Source: Gammaproteobacteria bacterium
Lineage (GTDB): Bacteria > Pseudomonadota > Gammaproteobacteria > Acidiferrobacterales > Sulfurifustaceae
Reading direction: 5' to 3'
NCBI GenBank assembly: GCA_029863005.1
Contig: JAOTWF010000006.1
Span: forward strand, 1 to 64,000
DNA: 64,000 nt
Of the stretch, positions 39,940-48,902 are shown in pieces. Every line of letters begins with the position of its first letter. Within the stretch, counting starts at the first letter, position 1. The notes under the pieces are model-generated. The model had not been told where the DNA came from and made no database searches. It saw only the letters and a program-made list of their open reading frames with translations. Both the position numbers and the translations under genes were made by a program.

Positions 39940-40824
39940 TTAGGACGACTGCTGCAAGGCGGTGATGCGCTCGTCCAGCGGCGGGTGCGACATAAACAAT
40001 CGCTTCCAACCATGATTGCGCTGACCGGATATACCAAAGGCAGCCATTTGGTCGGGCAGTTGCGCCGGTTCGTGCGCTGCCTTGAGGCGTTGCAGCGCCG
40101 CGATCATCTTTTCGCGGCCTGCCAGTTTGGCGCCTCCCCGATCAGCGCGAAATTCACGCTGGCGGCTGAACCACATGACGATCATGCTTGCCAGGATACC
40201 GAGCACGATCTGCGCCACGATACTGGTGACGAAATATCCAATACCGAAACCGCGTTCATTCTTGAGCAGAACGCGATCGACGAAAAAGCCGATCACGCGT
40301 GATAAGACGATCACAAAAGTATTGAGTACGCCCTGAATCAGTGCCAGAGTAATCATGTCGCCGTTCGCAACATGGGTAATCTCATGTCCCAGCACCGCCT
40401 CGGCCTCATCTTTATCCATGGCCTGCAGTAGGCCGGTACTTACCGCGACCAGTGCCGCGTCCCGGCGCATGCCGGTGGCGAAAGCATTAATGTCCGGGGC
40501 ATCATAGACCGCCACCTCGGGCATGCCGATACCGGCCTGCTTCGCCTGGCGGCGCACGGTTTCAAACAGCCATTGTTCCGTACTGTTGCGCGGTTGCTCG
40601 ATGACCATGGCGCCGGTCGCGCGTTTAGCCATCCACTTGGACATGGCCAGCGAAATGAACGAACCGCCAAAACCAATTACCGCCGCGAAAATAATGAGCG
40701 TTTGCAGATTCAGGCCGCCCGGAATTTCCTCGATGCCCAGCACCCGAATTAAGGCACTGGCCGCAACACTAAGCACCAGCAGAACGGCAATGTTGGTAGC
40801 AACGAACAGCAATATGCGCTTCAT
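39940..40824 (-). CDS. htpX: Membrane zinc metalloprotease HtpX
   Basis: Inner-membrane heat-shock protease for membrane protein quality control. The 294-residue product has N-terminal helices (about 5-22, 36-55), the zinc motif HEITH near residue 146 and two more helices after it (about 160-220), with the third ligand Glu in the [14 protein letters not shown] segment. Length and layout match HtpX. The upstream region 40825-41058 is shared with the divergent unknown gene. Confidence 0.96.
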   Translation of the reverse strand: MKRILLFVATNIAVLLVLSVAASALIRVLGIEEIPGGLNLQTLIIFAAVIGFGGSFISLAMSKWMAKRATGAMVIEQPRNSTEQWLFETVRRQAKQAGIGMPEVAVYDAPDINAFATGMRRDAALVAVSTGLLQAMDKDEAEAVLGHEITHVANGDMITLALIQGVLNTFVIVLSRVIGFFVDRVLLKNERGFGIGYFVTSIVAQIVLGILASMIVMWFSRQREFRADRGGAKLAGREKMIAALQRLKAAHEPAQLPDQMAAFGISGQRNHGWKRLFMSHPPLDERITALQQSS

Positions 40825-41058
40825 GGGTGAGTAAATTCTCCTGTCAGGTAAACTATTTCAAAATCATTAGATGGGGTCGGCATTCCATGAGTTCAATCCC
40901 TCCTCAGAGAGTCCGGATTTCAGGTCCCACGGCCGCTACGTTAATCCCGGGTAGCTGCTATATTAATCTATTATGAAGCGGCAGGAGAAAGCCAGCCTGC
41001 CCGGTAACTTTTCCTTCTCCGGCCTTCCCGGAGAGGCTGTACACACCCTTAGGCAGCC

Positions 41059-42282
41059 ATGAAGCTCGAAGACAAAGTGGCCGAACCCCAATACCGCGAG
41101 GCGCTCATCTCGATGACGGCGCTGTCCTTCATCGAGGAACATGCCCTATTGCGAACGGATCAGCTGGAGGATGCCAAGAACAGCCTGCAGGCGCTGTTTC
41201 TCCACACGAGTGGTGAGGAAACCATGTTGCGCAAGTTGATAGAGATTCTCAAGACGACCAAACAGATTCACCAGTCGTTTGCCAGCATATCGAATGTTCT
41301 GGCCGGGATTACTCGCGGGGTCCAGACCGTGGATGCCAAGGTCGCCGCCTACAAGCAAGCACTGGCCACGATGACCCTGAGCGCCGAAGAGAATGCCGCC
41401 TTTGCAGGCCCATTTCTGTCGTTCTCGCAGTCTTTGTTACAGAAAATGGATGCCTTTGACAACAAGCTGCGCCAGTACGTGGAGCTGAGAGAGACCGAGG
41501 CACGTTACACCAGCATTTATCATATTGCCATGGAGGCGCGTGAACGACTGAAACAGCGGCTCGCCGGCGTCCTCGGTTCGAAGACTGGCAGCGAGATAGA
41601 AAACCGGATCCGGGAGAACGTCGTTAGTTCGTTCGATTACAGCGAGGCGGAGAGCAACCTCCAGTTTGCCCGGCGCGATGCGCATATAGAGTCCGAGGAA
41701 ATTCTGGAACTGCTGGAAGATATCCGAACCATGTGCCAGATGGCCAAGAATCCCTCGATGCGCGAAAAAACCGAGGATTCGATCAGTCTTACTGTCACGG
41801 CATCCTCCTACTCGGCTACGCCGGAAAGCAAAAAAGCGAAACCGAAACCAGAATACCCTGACGTTTTCGCACTGTTTGCCAAGGCATTGCGCGCGCATCC
41901 ACGACTGCTGCACATCAAGGACATCGTGCTGGAGTTATTCAAGCTCTATCAGCACTCCTACGGAATGTTCCGTCTGGATTGCAACAAGCTCAACATGGCG
42001 ATTGAAACGATGTTCGATAATTCTCAGGCTTACTTCGAGGCCAAGGAGGAAGACAGGGACATCCGCACTAAACGCGAGAAGCTGAAGATGATTGAGGGGC
42101 TGATTCCCTTTCTCGAGCACTCTTCCACAATCGTAATGGAAAGCGATTCGATCAGCTACGGAAAATTTTCCCGCCGGATTTCCGAAATCATCTCGGAGAA
42201 ACGCGCCCCCTGGACGCATATTGCCGAGCATCTGCTGCGATCCAAAGTGCAGGCCGAAGCAGACTTGAGCACGCGTTTGTAG
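41059..42282 (+). CDS. Hypothetical cytoplasmic helical protein, 407 residues
   Basis: I do not recognise a family. The protein has no signal peptide or membrane helix and is predominantly charged and helical, with likely coiled coils at about 40-75, 135-170 and 190-230. A Ser/Thr/Lys/Pro-rich linker (about 243-265) separates the N-terminal part from a C-terminal helical part (about 266-407). Codon use and composition look like the neighbours, and the frame is open throughout, so it is a real gene. It is monocistronic: htpX diverges upstream and an exporter operon converges downstream with an 18-base gap. Confidence 0.75.
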   Translation: MKLEDKVAEPQYREALISMTALSFIEEHALLRTDQLEDAKNSLQALFLHTSGEETMLRKLIEILKTTKQIHQSFASISNVLAGITRGVQTVDAKVAAYKQALATMTLSAEENAAFAGPFLSFSQSLLQKMDAFDNKLRQYVELRETEARYTSIYHIAMEARERLKQRLAGVLGSKTGSEIENRIRENVVSSFDYSEAESNLQFARRDAHIESEEILELLEDIRTMCQMAKNPSMREKTEDSISLTVTASSYSATPESKKAKPKPEYPDVFALFAKALRAHPRLLHIKDIVLELFKLYQHSYGMFRLDCNKLNMAIETMFDNSQAYFEAKEEDRDIRTKREKLKMIEGLIPFLEHSSTIVMESDSISYGKFSRRISEIISEKRAPWTHIAEHLLRSKVQAEADLSTRL

Positions 42283-42300
42283 CCGAATCGCGCCACCTCT

Positions 42301-42987
42301 TCATTCTACCGTGGCGATACGGCCGTCCAGCAGTCGTATCTGCCGGTGGGTTTGTTTCGCTAAATGCGCCTCGTGCGTGACAACGATAACCGTCTGCCCA
42401 TTCTTTTCCGCTAGGCGTTTGAAGATATCGAATACCTGCCGGGCATTTTTGCTGTCGAGATTGCCGGTAGGTTCGTCCGCCAGGATCAGCGACGGCCGGT
42501 TAGCCAGTGCCCGCGCGATCGCCACGCGCTGGCGTTCTCCCCCGGAAAGCTCTTCGGGAAGGCGATGCGAGTATTCCTCCATGCCGAATTCCGCCAGCAG
42601 GGAGCGCGCCTCACGCTCGATATCGGCCTCTGGCCGCGTCCCTTTTTTACGCATGGGAATCATGACATTTCCTAGAGCCGTGAATTCGGGCAGCAGGAAA
42701 TGAAACTGAAATACGAATCCCAAATGCACGAGACGCATTCTTGCCTGCGCCTCACGATTCAGCAGAGTGGTGTTCGCGCCTTCAAAGAAAATCGCGCCCT
42801 GAGACGGCACATCCAGCAGTCCGAGCAGATACAGCAGCGATGACTTGCCGGATCCGGAAGCCCCAACGATGGCGATGAACTCACCTTGTCGTACGGAGAG
42901 ATTGATGTCCCGCACCAAGGTCACGGGCACTGGACCCGGGAGAATCCGGGTGACGTTACGAACTTCAATCAGCGCTTGTCCGGCCAT
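42301..42987 (-). CDS. ABC transporter ATP-binding protein, MacB/LolD type
   Basis: A 228-residue ATPase. Walker A is GASGSGKSS, the signature is LSGGERQRVAIARAL, and Walker B is LILADEPTGNLD; the N-terminus MAGQALIEVRNVTRI matches LolD/FtsE/MacB ATPases. The ATG at 42987 lies three bases after the permease gene stop; longer readings run through that gene. With the permease and the membrane-fusion protein it forms a MacAB-like tripartite exporter split into three genes, or a LolCDE-like extractor. The substrate is unknown. Confidence 0.93.
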   Translation of the reverse strand: MAGQALIEVRNVTRILPGPVPVTLVRDINLSVRQGEFIAIVGASGSGKSSLLYLLGLLDVPSQGAIFFEGANTTLLNREAQARMRLVHLGFVFQFHFLLPEFTALGNVMIPMRKKGTRPEADIEREARSLLAEFGMEEYSHRLPEELSGGERQRVAIARALANRPSLILADEPTGNLDSKNARQVFDIFKRLAEKNGQTVIVVTHEAHLAKQTHRQIRLLDGRIATVE

Positions 42988-42989
42988 GG

Positions 42990-44234
42990 TCAAACACCGC
43001 CCCGGATGATGTCCACCGGATTGACGGCCGCCGCCTTGCGCGCCGGCAGGTAGGAGGCGGCAAGCGAGGCAATCAAGGCAAAGCACCCGGCAATCAGATA
43101 ATGCTTGAAGGTGTAATACAGGACGAATCCCTCCGACTTGACGAAACCCTCGATGCTGAAGCGGACCGTTGCGAGCAGTTCGGTCAGACCATAACCGAGC
43201 GCCCAACCGATCAGTGTCCCGATAACACCGACGGCCAGGCCTTCGAGCAAAAATATCCCACGGATCGCGCCTTCATCGAAACCGATGGACTTGAGGATAG
43301 CGATATCGTGTTCCTTCTCGTGGATTACCGTGGTGATGATGTTGAAAATACCGAAGGCCGCGACGATCAGGATGGCGCTGACCGTCGAGTACATGATGCC
43401 ATTCTGGATCACGAAGATACCAAGCACATTCTTGTTGGTTTCTTCCCAGGATTCGGTGCGATAGTCGTAGCGCACCTCGAGCGAACGGGCCAGGGCCGCC
43501 GCCTGATTGATGTCGCCCAGACGGATACGAATCTGATTAATCACATTGGCGCGATCCTGGAGAATTTGCGCCTTCTTCAGGAGCGTGAAAGATTCGTAAT
43601 TGTCCTTCGCCGTTATACCGCTGCGGAACACGCCCACGACCTTCATTTTCAAAATGACGCCTGCCGGCGAGATCACGGACAGCGTATCGCCCAACGACAC
43701 GCCGATCTTGTCTGCCAGGCCACTGCCGAGAATGATACCGTTCGCCGTGGTATGCAGGCCATTGAGGCTGCCGGCGATCAGGTCCTGTTCGAGAAAGGTG
43801 ACCCGTCGTTCTTTATCCGGGTCGATGCCGTAGAGCGTCGCGGACAAATCCTTCGTGCCGTACCGCAAAAAAATCTGGCCCGCCAACGTGGGTGCCACGG
43901 CCACGCCGGGTTGGCGCGCGATGGCGTCGATTACCGCCATGCCGTTCTTGATCCCACGTCGTTCTTCGCGAGGCCGCAGGTTAAAGAGGCGAACTGCGCC
44001 TTCGGCATATTTCAGCTCCACCGGTTGCCGGGGCGGCGTGCGGTACTCATCCTTCATGATGATGTGCGGCGAGACGTCTATGATCTTGGCCACGAAATAA
44101 CGCTGGAATCCCTGCATCATGGCCGCCATGGCGATAAAAAATCCCACCCCCATGGCCACGCCCAGCACGGAAACCAGCGTCTGGCGCTTGCGGTGGATGA
44201 GATGGGTGACGGCGATATCCAATATCAGGTGCAT
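42990..44234 (-). CDS. ABC transporter permease, FtsX/MacB/LolE type
   Basis: A 414-residue permease with one N-terminal helix (about 18-38), a large periplasmic domain (about 40-285) and three C-terminal helices (about 290-400), the FtsX/MacB topology. The conserved N-terminal VTHLIHRKRQTLVSVLGVAMGVG and C-terminal LPARKAAAVNPVDIIRGG box are present. It lies between the membrane-fusion protein and ATPase genes on the same strand. Confidence 0.93.
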   Translation of the reverse strand: MHLILDIAVTHLIHRKRQTLVSVLGVAMGVGFFIAMAAMMQGFQRYFVAKIIDVSPHIIMKDEYRTPPRQPVELKYAEGAVRLFNLRPREERRGIKNGMAVIDAIARQPGVAVAPTLAGQIFLRYGTKDLSATLYGIDPDKERRVTFLEQDLIAGSLNGLHTTANGIILGSGLADKIGVSLGDTLSVISPAGVILKMKVVGVFRSGITAKDNYESFTLLKKAQILQDRANVINQIRIRLGDINQAAALARSLEVRYDYRTESWEETNKNVLGIFVIQNGIMYSTVSAILIVAAFGIFNIITTVIHEKEHDIAILKSIGFDEGAIRGIFLLEGLAVGVIGTLIGWALGYGLTELLATVRFSIEGFVKSEGFVLYYTFKHYLIAGCFALIASLAASYLPARKAAAVNPVDIIRGGV

Positions 44235-44256
44235 GTCTCTGTCACCCGCGAATTCT

Positions 44257-45276
44257 TCAGGGGGCGGACGCGCGCACGTGCTGACCGTCTTTCAGTGTGG
44301 CAGGAGGAGAGAGCAACACGACATCGCCTTCGGCCACACCGGATAGGACCTGCGCCATCCGGTCGCCCACGACACCAACCTTGACCTCCCGGCGCCAGGC
44401 ACGCGTGTCGCGCACTATCCAAAGATAGTTGCCCGTCAGCGCGGAAACTGGAACCAGCAGTGCGTCGCGTTCTTCGCGCACGAGAATATTGACCTCGGTC
44501 GTCATCCCGATCTTGAGCGGCGTGCTCTCCGGCAATTCCACCCGCACGCGGTAGGTCTTGTTGATCGGGTCGCCCTTGGGCGTGATTTCCGTCACTTCGC
44601 CTTCCAGGGGCTGGTTGGCGAAGGCATCGGCCTTGATGAGCACGCGCAGGTGCGGACGGATACGCGGGATGTCCTCTTCGTCCACCTCCGCCACGACCCA
44701 CAGGCGATCGGATTGACCGACCCAGAACAACACGCTCGCGCTGGTGACGATTTCGCCAGCCTGTCCATCCTGACGCAGGACCTTCCCCGTTAACGGCGAG
44801 GTGAGGGTAAGATCCGCCAACACCTGGCGCGCGGCATTGAGTGTCTCGAGCGCCTGCTCGTGGTCGCTCACGGCCTTCTCGTAGTCTTGCCGGCTGATGA
44901 GCTGCTTGTCGAAAAGTTTTTTACGCCGTGACTCCTCGTCACGCAGGAATTCCTCGCGTGCCGCGAGTTGCTTGACATTGGCACGTGCCTCGCGGTCATC
45001 CAGTCGCGCCAGCACCGAGCCGCGCGCCACCTGATCACCTTCCTTGGCCAGGATTTCAGTAATACGTCCAGTGATTTTGGAACCCACCTTGGCCCACCGT
45101 ACAGGCTCCACCGTGCCCGTGGCATAAACCGCTTCAACCGCCGGGCCGCGCGTCACGGAGGCTGTTTGGACTGCCGGACGCGAACGCAATATCCATACGG
45201 CCAACACCGCCACCACCACAATGGCGATGGCCAGGTAGAAAACATATTTCTTGAAATAAAACGGGAGTTTGGTCAC
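44257..45276 (-). CDS. Periplasmic adaptor (membrane-fusion) protein, MacA/RND type
   Basis: A 339-residue adaptor with a single N-terminal helix (about 10-30), a lipoyl-like domain split around a coiled-coil hairpin (about 95-150), and a beta-barrel and membrane-proximal domain after it. The typical VKVGVVGDRMAQVLSGVAEGD motif is near the C-terminus. It would couple the inner-membrane ABC pump to an outer-membrane channel; no TolC gene is nearby. First gene of the three-gene exporter operon. Confidence 0.91.
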   Translation of the reverse strand: MTKLPFYFKKYVFYLAIAIVVVAVLAVWILRSRPAVQTASVTRGPAVEAVYATGTVEPVRWAKVGSKITGRITEILAKEGDQVARGSVLARLDDREARANVKQLAAREEFLRDEESRRKKLFDKQLISRQDYEKAVSDHEQALETLNAARQVLADLTLTSPLTGKVLRQDGQAGEIVTSASVLFWVGQSDRLWVVAEVDEEDIPRIRPHLRVLIKADAFANQPLEGEVTEITPKGDPINKTYRVRVELPESTPLKIGMTTEVNILVREERDALLVPVSALTGNYLWIVRDTRAWRREVKVGVVGDRMAQVLSGVAEGDVVLLSPPATLKDGQHVRASAP

Positions 45277-45360
45277 GTGTCGCTAGCATCGCGCCAGACG
45301 CATCAAATGGCAAGCGCCCGCCAACTTCACTTCTGATCAGGTGGTACGAACACAGCGGAG

Positions 45361-45669
45361 TCAGAGTAATGACTTACCGCAGTTCCAGCAGATCTCGAAA
45401 GCCGGAGGATTGTTCTCGCCACAGTGAGTGCAACGCGTTGGCGTCGAGGAGGCGGGTGCACGTTCGAATTCTGCCAAGACAGCACGCGCGTGCGCCTCCT
45501 GCTCCGGTTCCATGATCCAGATTTCAGGATACGTGTGGGTAAACGGTAGCTCGCCGAGGCCACCCTGCGCATGTTCATTGAGAACGCGCGCCTCGATCCC
45601 GGCGTGTGCAAGCCGATGCAGAAGGAGATGGGCCTCCGGCAGGTTGGCCGCGGTACACAGGCGCCGCAT
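45361..45669 (-). CDS. DUF2007 protein with C-terminal zinc ribbon
   Basis: A 102-residue protein. Residues 1-70 match DUF2007 (LCTAANLPEAHLLLHRLAHAGIEARVLNEHAQ...; PEIWIMEPEQEAHARAVL), a small alpha/beta fold sometimes described as a putative signal-transducing domain. Residues 78-102 are a zinc ribbon with CTHC and CWNC pairs. The fused arrangement is common, but the function is unknown. It precedes the exporter operon by 84 bases on the same strand and might be its first gene. Confidence 0.82.
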   Translation of the reverse strand: MRRLCTAANLPEAHLLLHRLAHAGIEARVLNEHAQGGLGELPFTHTYPEIWIMEPEQEAHARAVLAEFERAPASSTPTRCTHCGENNPPAFEICWNCGKSLL

Positions 45670-45797
45670 GGGCAGCGCCTAACCGCCGGATCCGGTGCCG
45701 CCGCTCAAAAAATGGCGGAAGTTACACCCCGAGATAAAAGCATTCATGGCGGCTACGTTGCCCATCCCTATAGCGCGTACGCCTTGGACACTGGGCG

Positions 45798-46007
45798 TTA
45801 CGCCTCCATGCGAAAGCCGATTTTGACCTTGACCTGCCAGTGCGCGACCTTCCCGTTCTCAAGATGGCCTCGGGTTTCGATCACTTCAAACCAGTCCAGA
45901 TTTCGCAGGGTCTTGGCAGCGCGGGCAATAGCGTTTTGGATGGCTTTGTCCGTGCCTTGAGTCGATGAACCTACCAGTTCCACTATCTTATAGACATGCT
46001 CACTCAT
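45798..46007 (-). CDS. Dodecin flavin-storage protein
   Basis: A 69-residue protein that assembles into hollow dodecamers binding flavins (or CoA) in the cytoplasm. [20 protein letters not shown] is the standard start; the conserved Trp for flavin stacking is in NLDWFEVIE, and [13 protein letters not shown] closes the fold. The ATG at 46007 has AGGAGG upstream; a longer reading lacks one. Monocistronic. Confidence 0.95.
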   Translation of the reverse strand: MSEHVYKIVELVGSSTQGTDKAIQNAIARAAKTLRNLDWFEVIETRGHLENGKVAHWQVKVKIGFRMEA

Positions 46008-46208
46008 GCTCGTTTTCCTCCTGGGTGCGTTGAGATGGGGCCATTGTGGCACCTTCTCCCGCTCCTGTCCGCTGCCGGGAGGCGCCAGCTATCCCTAATT
46101 TGGTTTCTTGGGAGTCGGAAAATTCTGTCCTACACTTAAATACAGTCACGGCCGTAGCAACGGTTTGACACTCAGATCACGAATTTGCAGGGAATCGACA
46201 GGTTAAGG

Positions 46209-47480
46209 ATGACCAAGAAAAAAATCAATGTGCAGGATCTTAAGGTAGGGATGTACGTCCGCGAACTGGATCGTCCCTGGCGTGAAACCCCCTTTCTCTT
46301 CCAGGGCTTCGAAATTCGCGACGAGGATGAGATCCGTGAGCTGCGTCGCTACTGCCAGTACGTATTAATCGACACCCCAGAACTCCACCAGAAAACGCAT
46401 CCGCGAACCCAGGTGGAAAAAGTAATTGCCGTGAAGCAATTGCAACGCAAACAGACCGAACGCGATATTCTGATCAAGGTTTCAACCCAACCGCATCTCA
46501 AACCGACCTATCGCGACAAGAGCACTCTGGAGCAAGAAATCGGGGTCGCGCGGGAAATCCATCATGAAACCCGGGAACTGGTGTATACCCTGCTGGAGGA
46601 TGTCCGGCTCGGGAAAAACATCAACAGCCTGGGCGCCAAAAAGGTGGTCGGCGAGATGGTGGAAAGCGTCATCCGCAATCCCGATGCCCTCACCACCTTC
46701 GCGCAACTGAAAAAGAAGGACGAATACACCGCACAGCACAGCATGCGTGTCTGCATCCTAGCATTGTCCTTCGGACGGCACCTCGGTTTCGATCACAACG
46801 AACTCAATCTGCTTGGCATTGGCGCACTGTTGCACGACATCGGGAAAATGAAGGTGCCGAGTGAGATACTGAATAAACCCGGTGTGTTGAACGAATACGA
46901 ATACACCCAGATGAAGAGTCACGTTCCCCACGGTGTGGCGATATTGGAAAAAACACCCGGCATCCCGCGACCGGCGATCGAGGTTGCGCGTTGTCATCAC
47001 GAAAGATACGCGGGTTCTGGCTACATCGGCGGTCTCAAGGGGGATCAGATCGGGCTGTACGGCATGATTGGCGGGATCGTGGATTGTTACGATGCGATTT
47101 CCAGCGATCGCGCTTATCACACCGGGATGTCGGCGCATGCGGCGCTGAAAAAGATGTATGAATGGCGCCACCGCGACTTTCATCCCGGCCTGGTGGAACA
47201 GTTCATCCAGTGCATGGGGATTTATCCCATCGGCAGTGTGGTGGAACTTAATACGGGCGAGATCGGTGTGGTCGTGACCATGAACCGTGTCCGCCGCCTG
47301 AAACCCCGGGTGGCACTCGTGTTGCAACCCGATTTCGACCCGGTCCAGTGTTCGACGACCGTGGATCTTAAGGACTACAAGACCCGTGACGGCCGCCCGT
47401 GTGAGATTGACCGCGTGCTCGAACCGGGCATCTATGGCATCAACCCAGTCAATTACCTCTCAGTCAGCACCGCGGCCTGA
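46209..47480 (+). CDS. HD-GYP-family phosphodiesterase with DUF3391 N-terminus
   Basis: A 423-residue response-type protein. Residues about 6-115 are DUF3391 (INVQDLKVGMYVRELDRPW). The HD-GYP domain spans about 165-350, with metal ligands in HS(184 region), HDIGK (H209-D210) and HHERYAGSGYI. The GYP motif itself is changed: the segment reads GSGYIGGL, so Pro is Ile at 273, and the later RAYHTGM differs from the usual RPYR. It probably hydrolyses c-di-GMP or related dinucleotides, but activity is uncertain. Start ATG at 46209; the 24-base upstream extension is not needed. Confidence 0.88.
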   Translation: MTKKKINVQDLKVGMYVRELDRPWRETPFLFQGFEIRDEDEIRELRRYCQYVLIDTPELHQKTHPRTQVEKVIAVKQLQRKQTERDILIKVSTQPHLKPTYRDKSTLEQEIGVAREIHHETRELVYTLLEDVRLGKNINSLGAKKVVGEMVESVIRNPDALTTFAQLKKKDEYTAQHSMRVCILALSFGRHLGFDHNELNLLGIGALLHDIGKMKVPSEILNKPGVLNEYEYTQMKSHVPHGVAILEKTPGIPRPAIEVARCHHERYAGSGYIGGLKGDQIGLYGMIGGIVDCYDAISSDRAYHTGMSAHAALKKMYEWRHRDFHPGLVEQFIQCMGIYPIGSVVELNTGEIGVVVTMNRVRRLKPRVALVLQPDFDPVQCSTTVDLKDYKTRDGRPCEIDRVLEPGIYGINPVNYLSVSTAA

Positions 47481-47485
47481 TATCT

Positions 47486-48145
47486 TCAGATCGACAGCCC
47501 CGGTGAGGCGCTCTCCTGGAGCAGCAGAAAACCCTCCTGCCATCCGTTTAGCACGAACTGAACCGCGAGTGCGGCGAGGATCACGCCCAGCACGCGGCTG
47601 ACGACGTTCGCGCCGGTTTCCCCCATGAAGGCCATGATGCGCGCCGAGAAAAGCAGGGAAGCCAGCGTGATCAGCAGCACCACTACGATCACGGCCAGCA
47701 CCGAACCGATAACCAGCGGATCATCGCCCTGCTCGCCCACCATCAACAGGACCGAGGTCAGTGCACCCGGACCGGCGATCAGCGGGATGGCCAGCGGAAA
47801 GACCGAAATATCCTTTCTCGTTTCCGCCTCACGTTGTTCACGCGCAGTGGTGGATCGAACCCCGGAATGACGGGCGAAAACCATTTCGACCGCCAGCAGA
47901 AACAACAGTGCCCCGCCGGCGATCTGGAACGCCGGCATGCCGATGCCGAGTGCATTCAATAGGGAATCGCCGACCAACACGAACACCACAAGAATCCCAC
48001 CCGCAATGAGCGTGCCGCGGAATGCCGTGCGTCGCCGGGCGGCTTCCGATTCACCCTGGGTGAGCGCCACAAAAAGGGGGGCGATCCCCACGGGGTCGAC
48101 GACAACCAGCATGATGATAAGCGAATCGACAAACAGGTCGAACAT
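47486..48145 (-). CDS. MarC-family integral membrane protein (second copy)
   Basis: A 219-residue, six-helix protein of the MarC/NAAT family. VVDPVGIAPLFVALTQGES near residue 20 and FPLAIPLIAGPGALTSVLL near 115 are the conserved segments. The ATG at 48145 has GAGGAG upstream. It is a distant paralogue of the copy at 10371-11003. It converges with the HD-GYP gene with a 5-base gap. Confidence 0.9.
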   Translation of the reverse strand: MFDLFVDSLIIMLVVVDPVGIAPLFVALTQGESEAARRRTAFRGTLIAGGILVVFVLVGDSLLNALGIGMPAFQIAGGALLFLLAVEMVFARHSGVRSTTAREQREAETRKDISVFPLAIPLIAGPGALTSVLLMVGEQGDDPLVIGSVLAVIVVVLLITLASLLFSARIMAFMGETGANVVSRVLGVILAALAVQFVLNGWQEGFLLLQESASPGLSI

Positions 48146-48379
48146 GGTCTCTCCTCTCGGCAACAAGGCGCCAACTTTAGCGCGTGCGCATAATCCCCGA
48201 AACAGCCAGCCGGGAAAAATGAAATACCGTGAAATGACGCAGAAACAAGGGGGAAAAAATCCCGCCGCTCAAGAACAGGCCGCCAGGGAGAAGTGGCGAC
48301 CGTGCGGAGAAGCTGAGCGGCGGTTTGCCCTACTGAGGCAATAACGTCCGCACTTTTGCAGATTCACAGTTGCGTAACA

Positions 48380-48393
48380 TTGACACAAGTCAA
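48380..48393 (+). promoter_or_regulatory. FNR/DNR-type palindrome upstream of the CBS-protein gene
   Basis: TTGAC-ACAA-GTCAA is a perfect dyad of the FNR/CRP superfamily type (FNR consensus TTGAT-N4-ATCAA). A -10-like TAGAAT at 48415-48420 puts the transcription start at about 48427-48428, so the dyad centre lies at about -40.5 to -41.5, the class II activator position. Confidence 0.6.
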
Positions 48394-48414
48394 GACAGAG
48401 ACAAACTGACGTTC

Positions 48415-48420
48415 TAGAAT
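48415..48420 (+). promoter_or_regulatory. -10 element of the CBS-protein promoter
   Basis: TAGAAT matches four of six consensus bases and lies 24 bases before the start codon. No -35 box is visible at 17 bp spacing, as expected if the adjacent palindrome recruits an activator. Confidence 0.45.
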
Positions 48421-48443
48421 AATTTTAAATTAAGGAGGAAATC

Positions 48444-48893
48444 ATGCTCGTAGGGAATATCTGCAACCGCGATGTTGTTATTGTCCGGACGGAATCCTCC
48501 ATAGTGGAAGCGGCACAGTTGATGCGCGAATATCATGTCGGCGGACTGGTGGTGGTGAAAGAAAAAGCGGGAAAACAGACCCCTACTGGCATCGTCACGG
48601 ATCGCGATTTGGTGCTCGAGGTCATCGCCGAAGGCGTGGACATGAACGAGGTCAGCGTGGGCGACATCATGAGCGACCAGCTCGTGACGGCGCGCACAAG
48701 CGATGACTTGCTGGAAACAATCAAGATAATGCGCACCAAGGGCATCCGGAGACTGCCCGTGATAGACGATGATAACGGGCTGGCCGGCATCCTGACGGTG
48801 GATGACCTGATCGACTTGTTCTCGGAACAGATCGCCGACCTCGCCCGGTTGATCGCGTTGGAACAGAAGCGGGAAAAAGAGAAACGCAAGTAA
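48444..48893 (+). CDS. CBS-pair signalling protein
   Basis: A 149-residue protein consisting of two CBS domains only (about 8-65: VGNICNRDVVIVRTES; 75-135: VGDIMSDQLVTARTSDD). Such stand-alone pairs bind adenosine nucleotides and regulate partners. The tail is highly charged (QKREKEKRK). AAGGAGG precedes the ATG. An FNR/DNR-type dyad lies at class II spacing upstream, so oxygen or nitric-oxide-linked control is likely. It converges with nfi. Confidence 0.9.
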   Translation: MLVGNICNRDVVIVRTESSIVEAAQLMREYHVGGLVVVKEKAGKQTPTGIVTDRDLVLEVIAEGVDMNEVSVGDIMSDQLVTARTSDDLLETIKIMRTKGIRRLPVIDDDNGLAGILTVDDLIDLFSEQIADLARLIALEQKREKEKRK

Positions 48894-48902
48894 TCCACAC
48901 CA

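Noticed and set aside
43101-44384. 427-residue plus-strand frame opposite the FtsX-type permease and adaptor genes
   Set aside because: It lies antisense to a well-supported permease, has no family resemblance and reflects high-GC codon bias.
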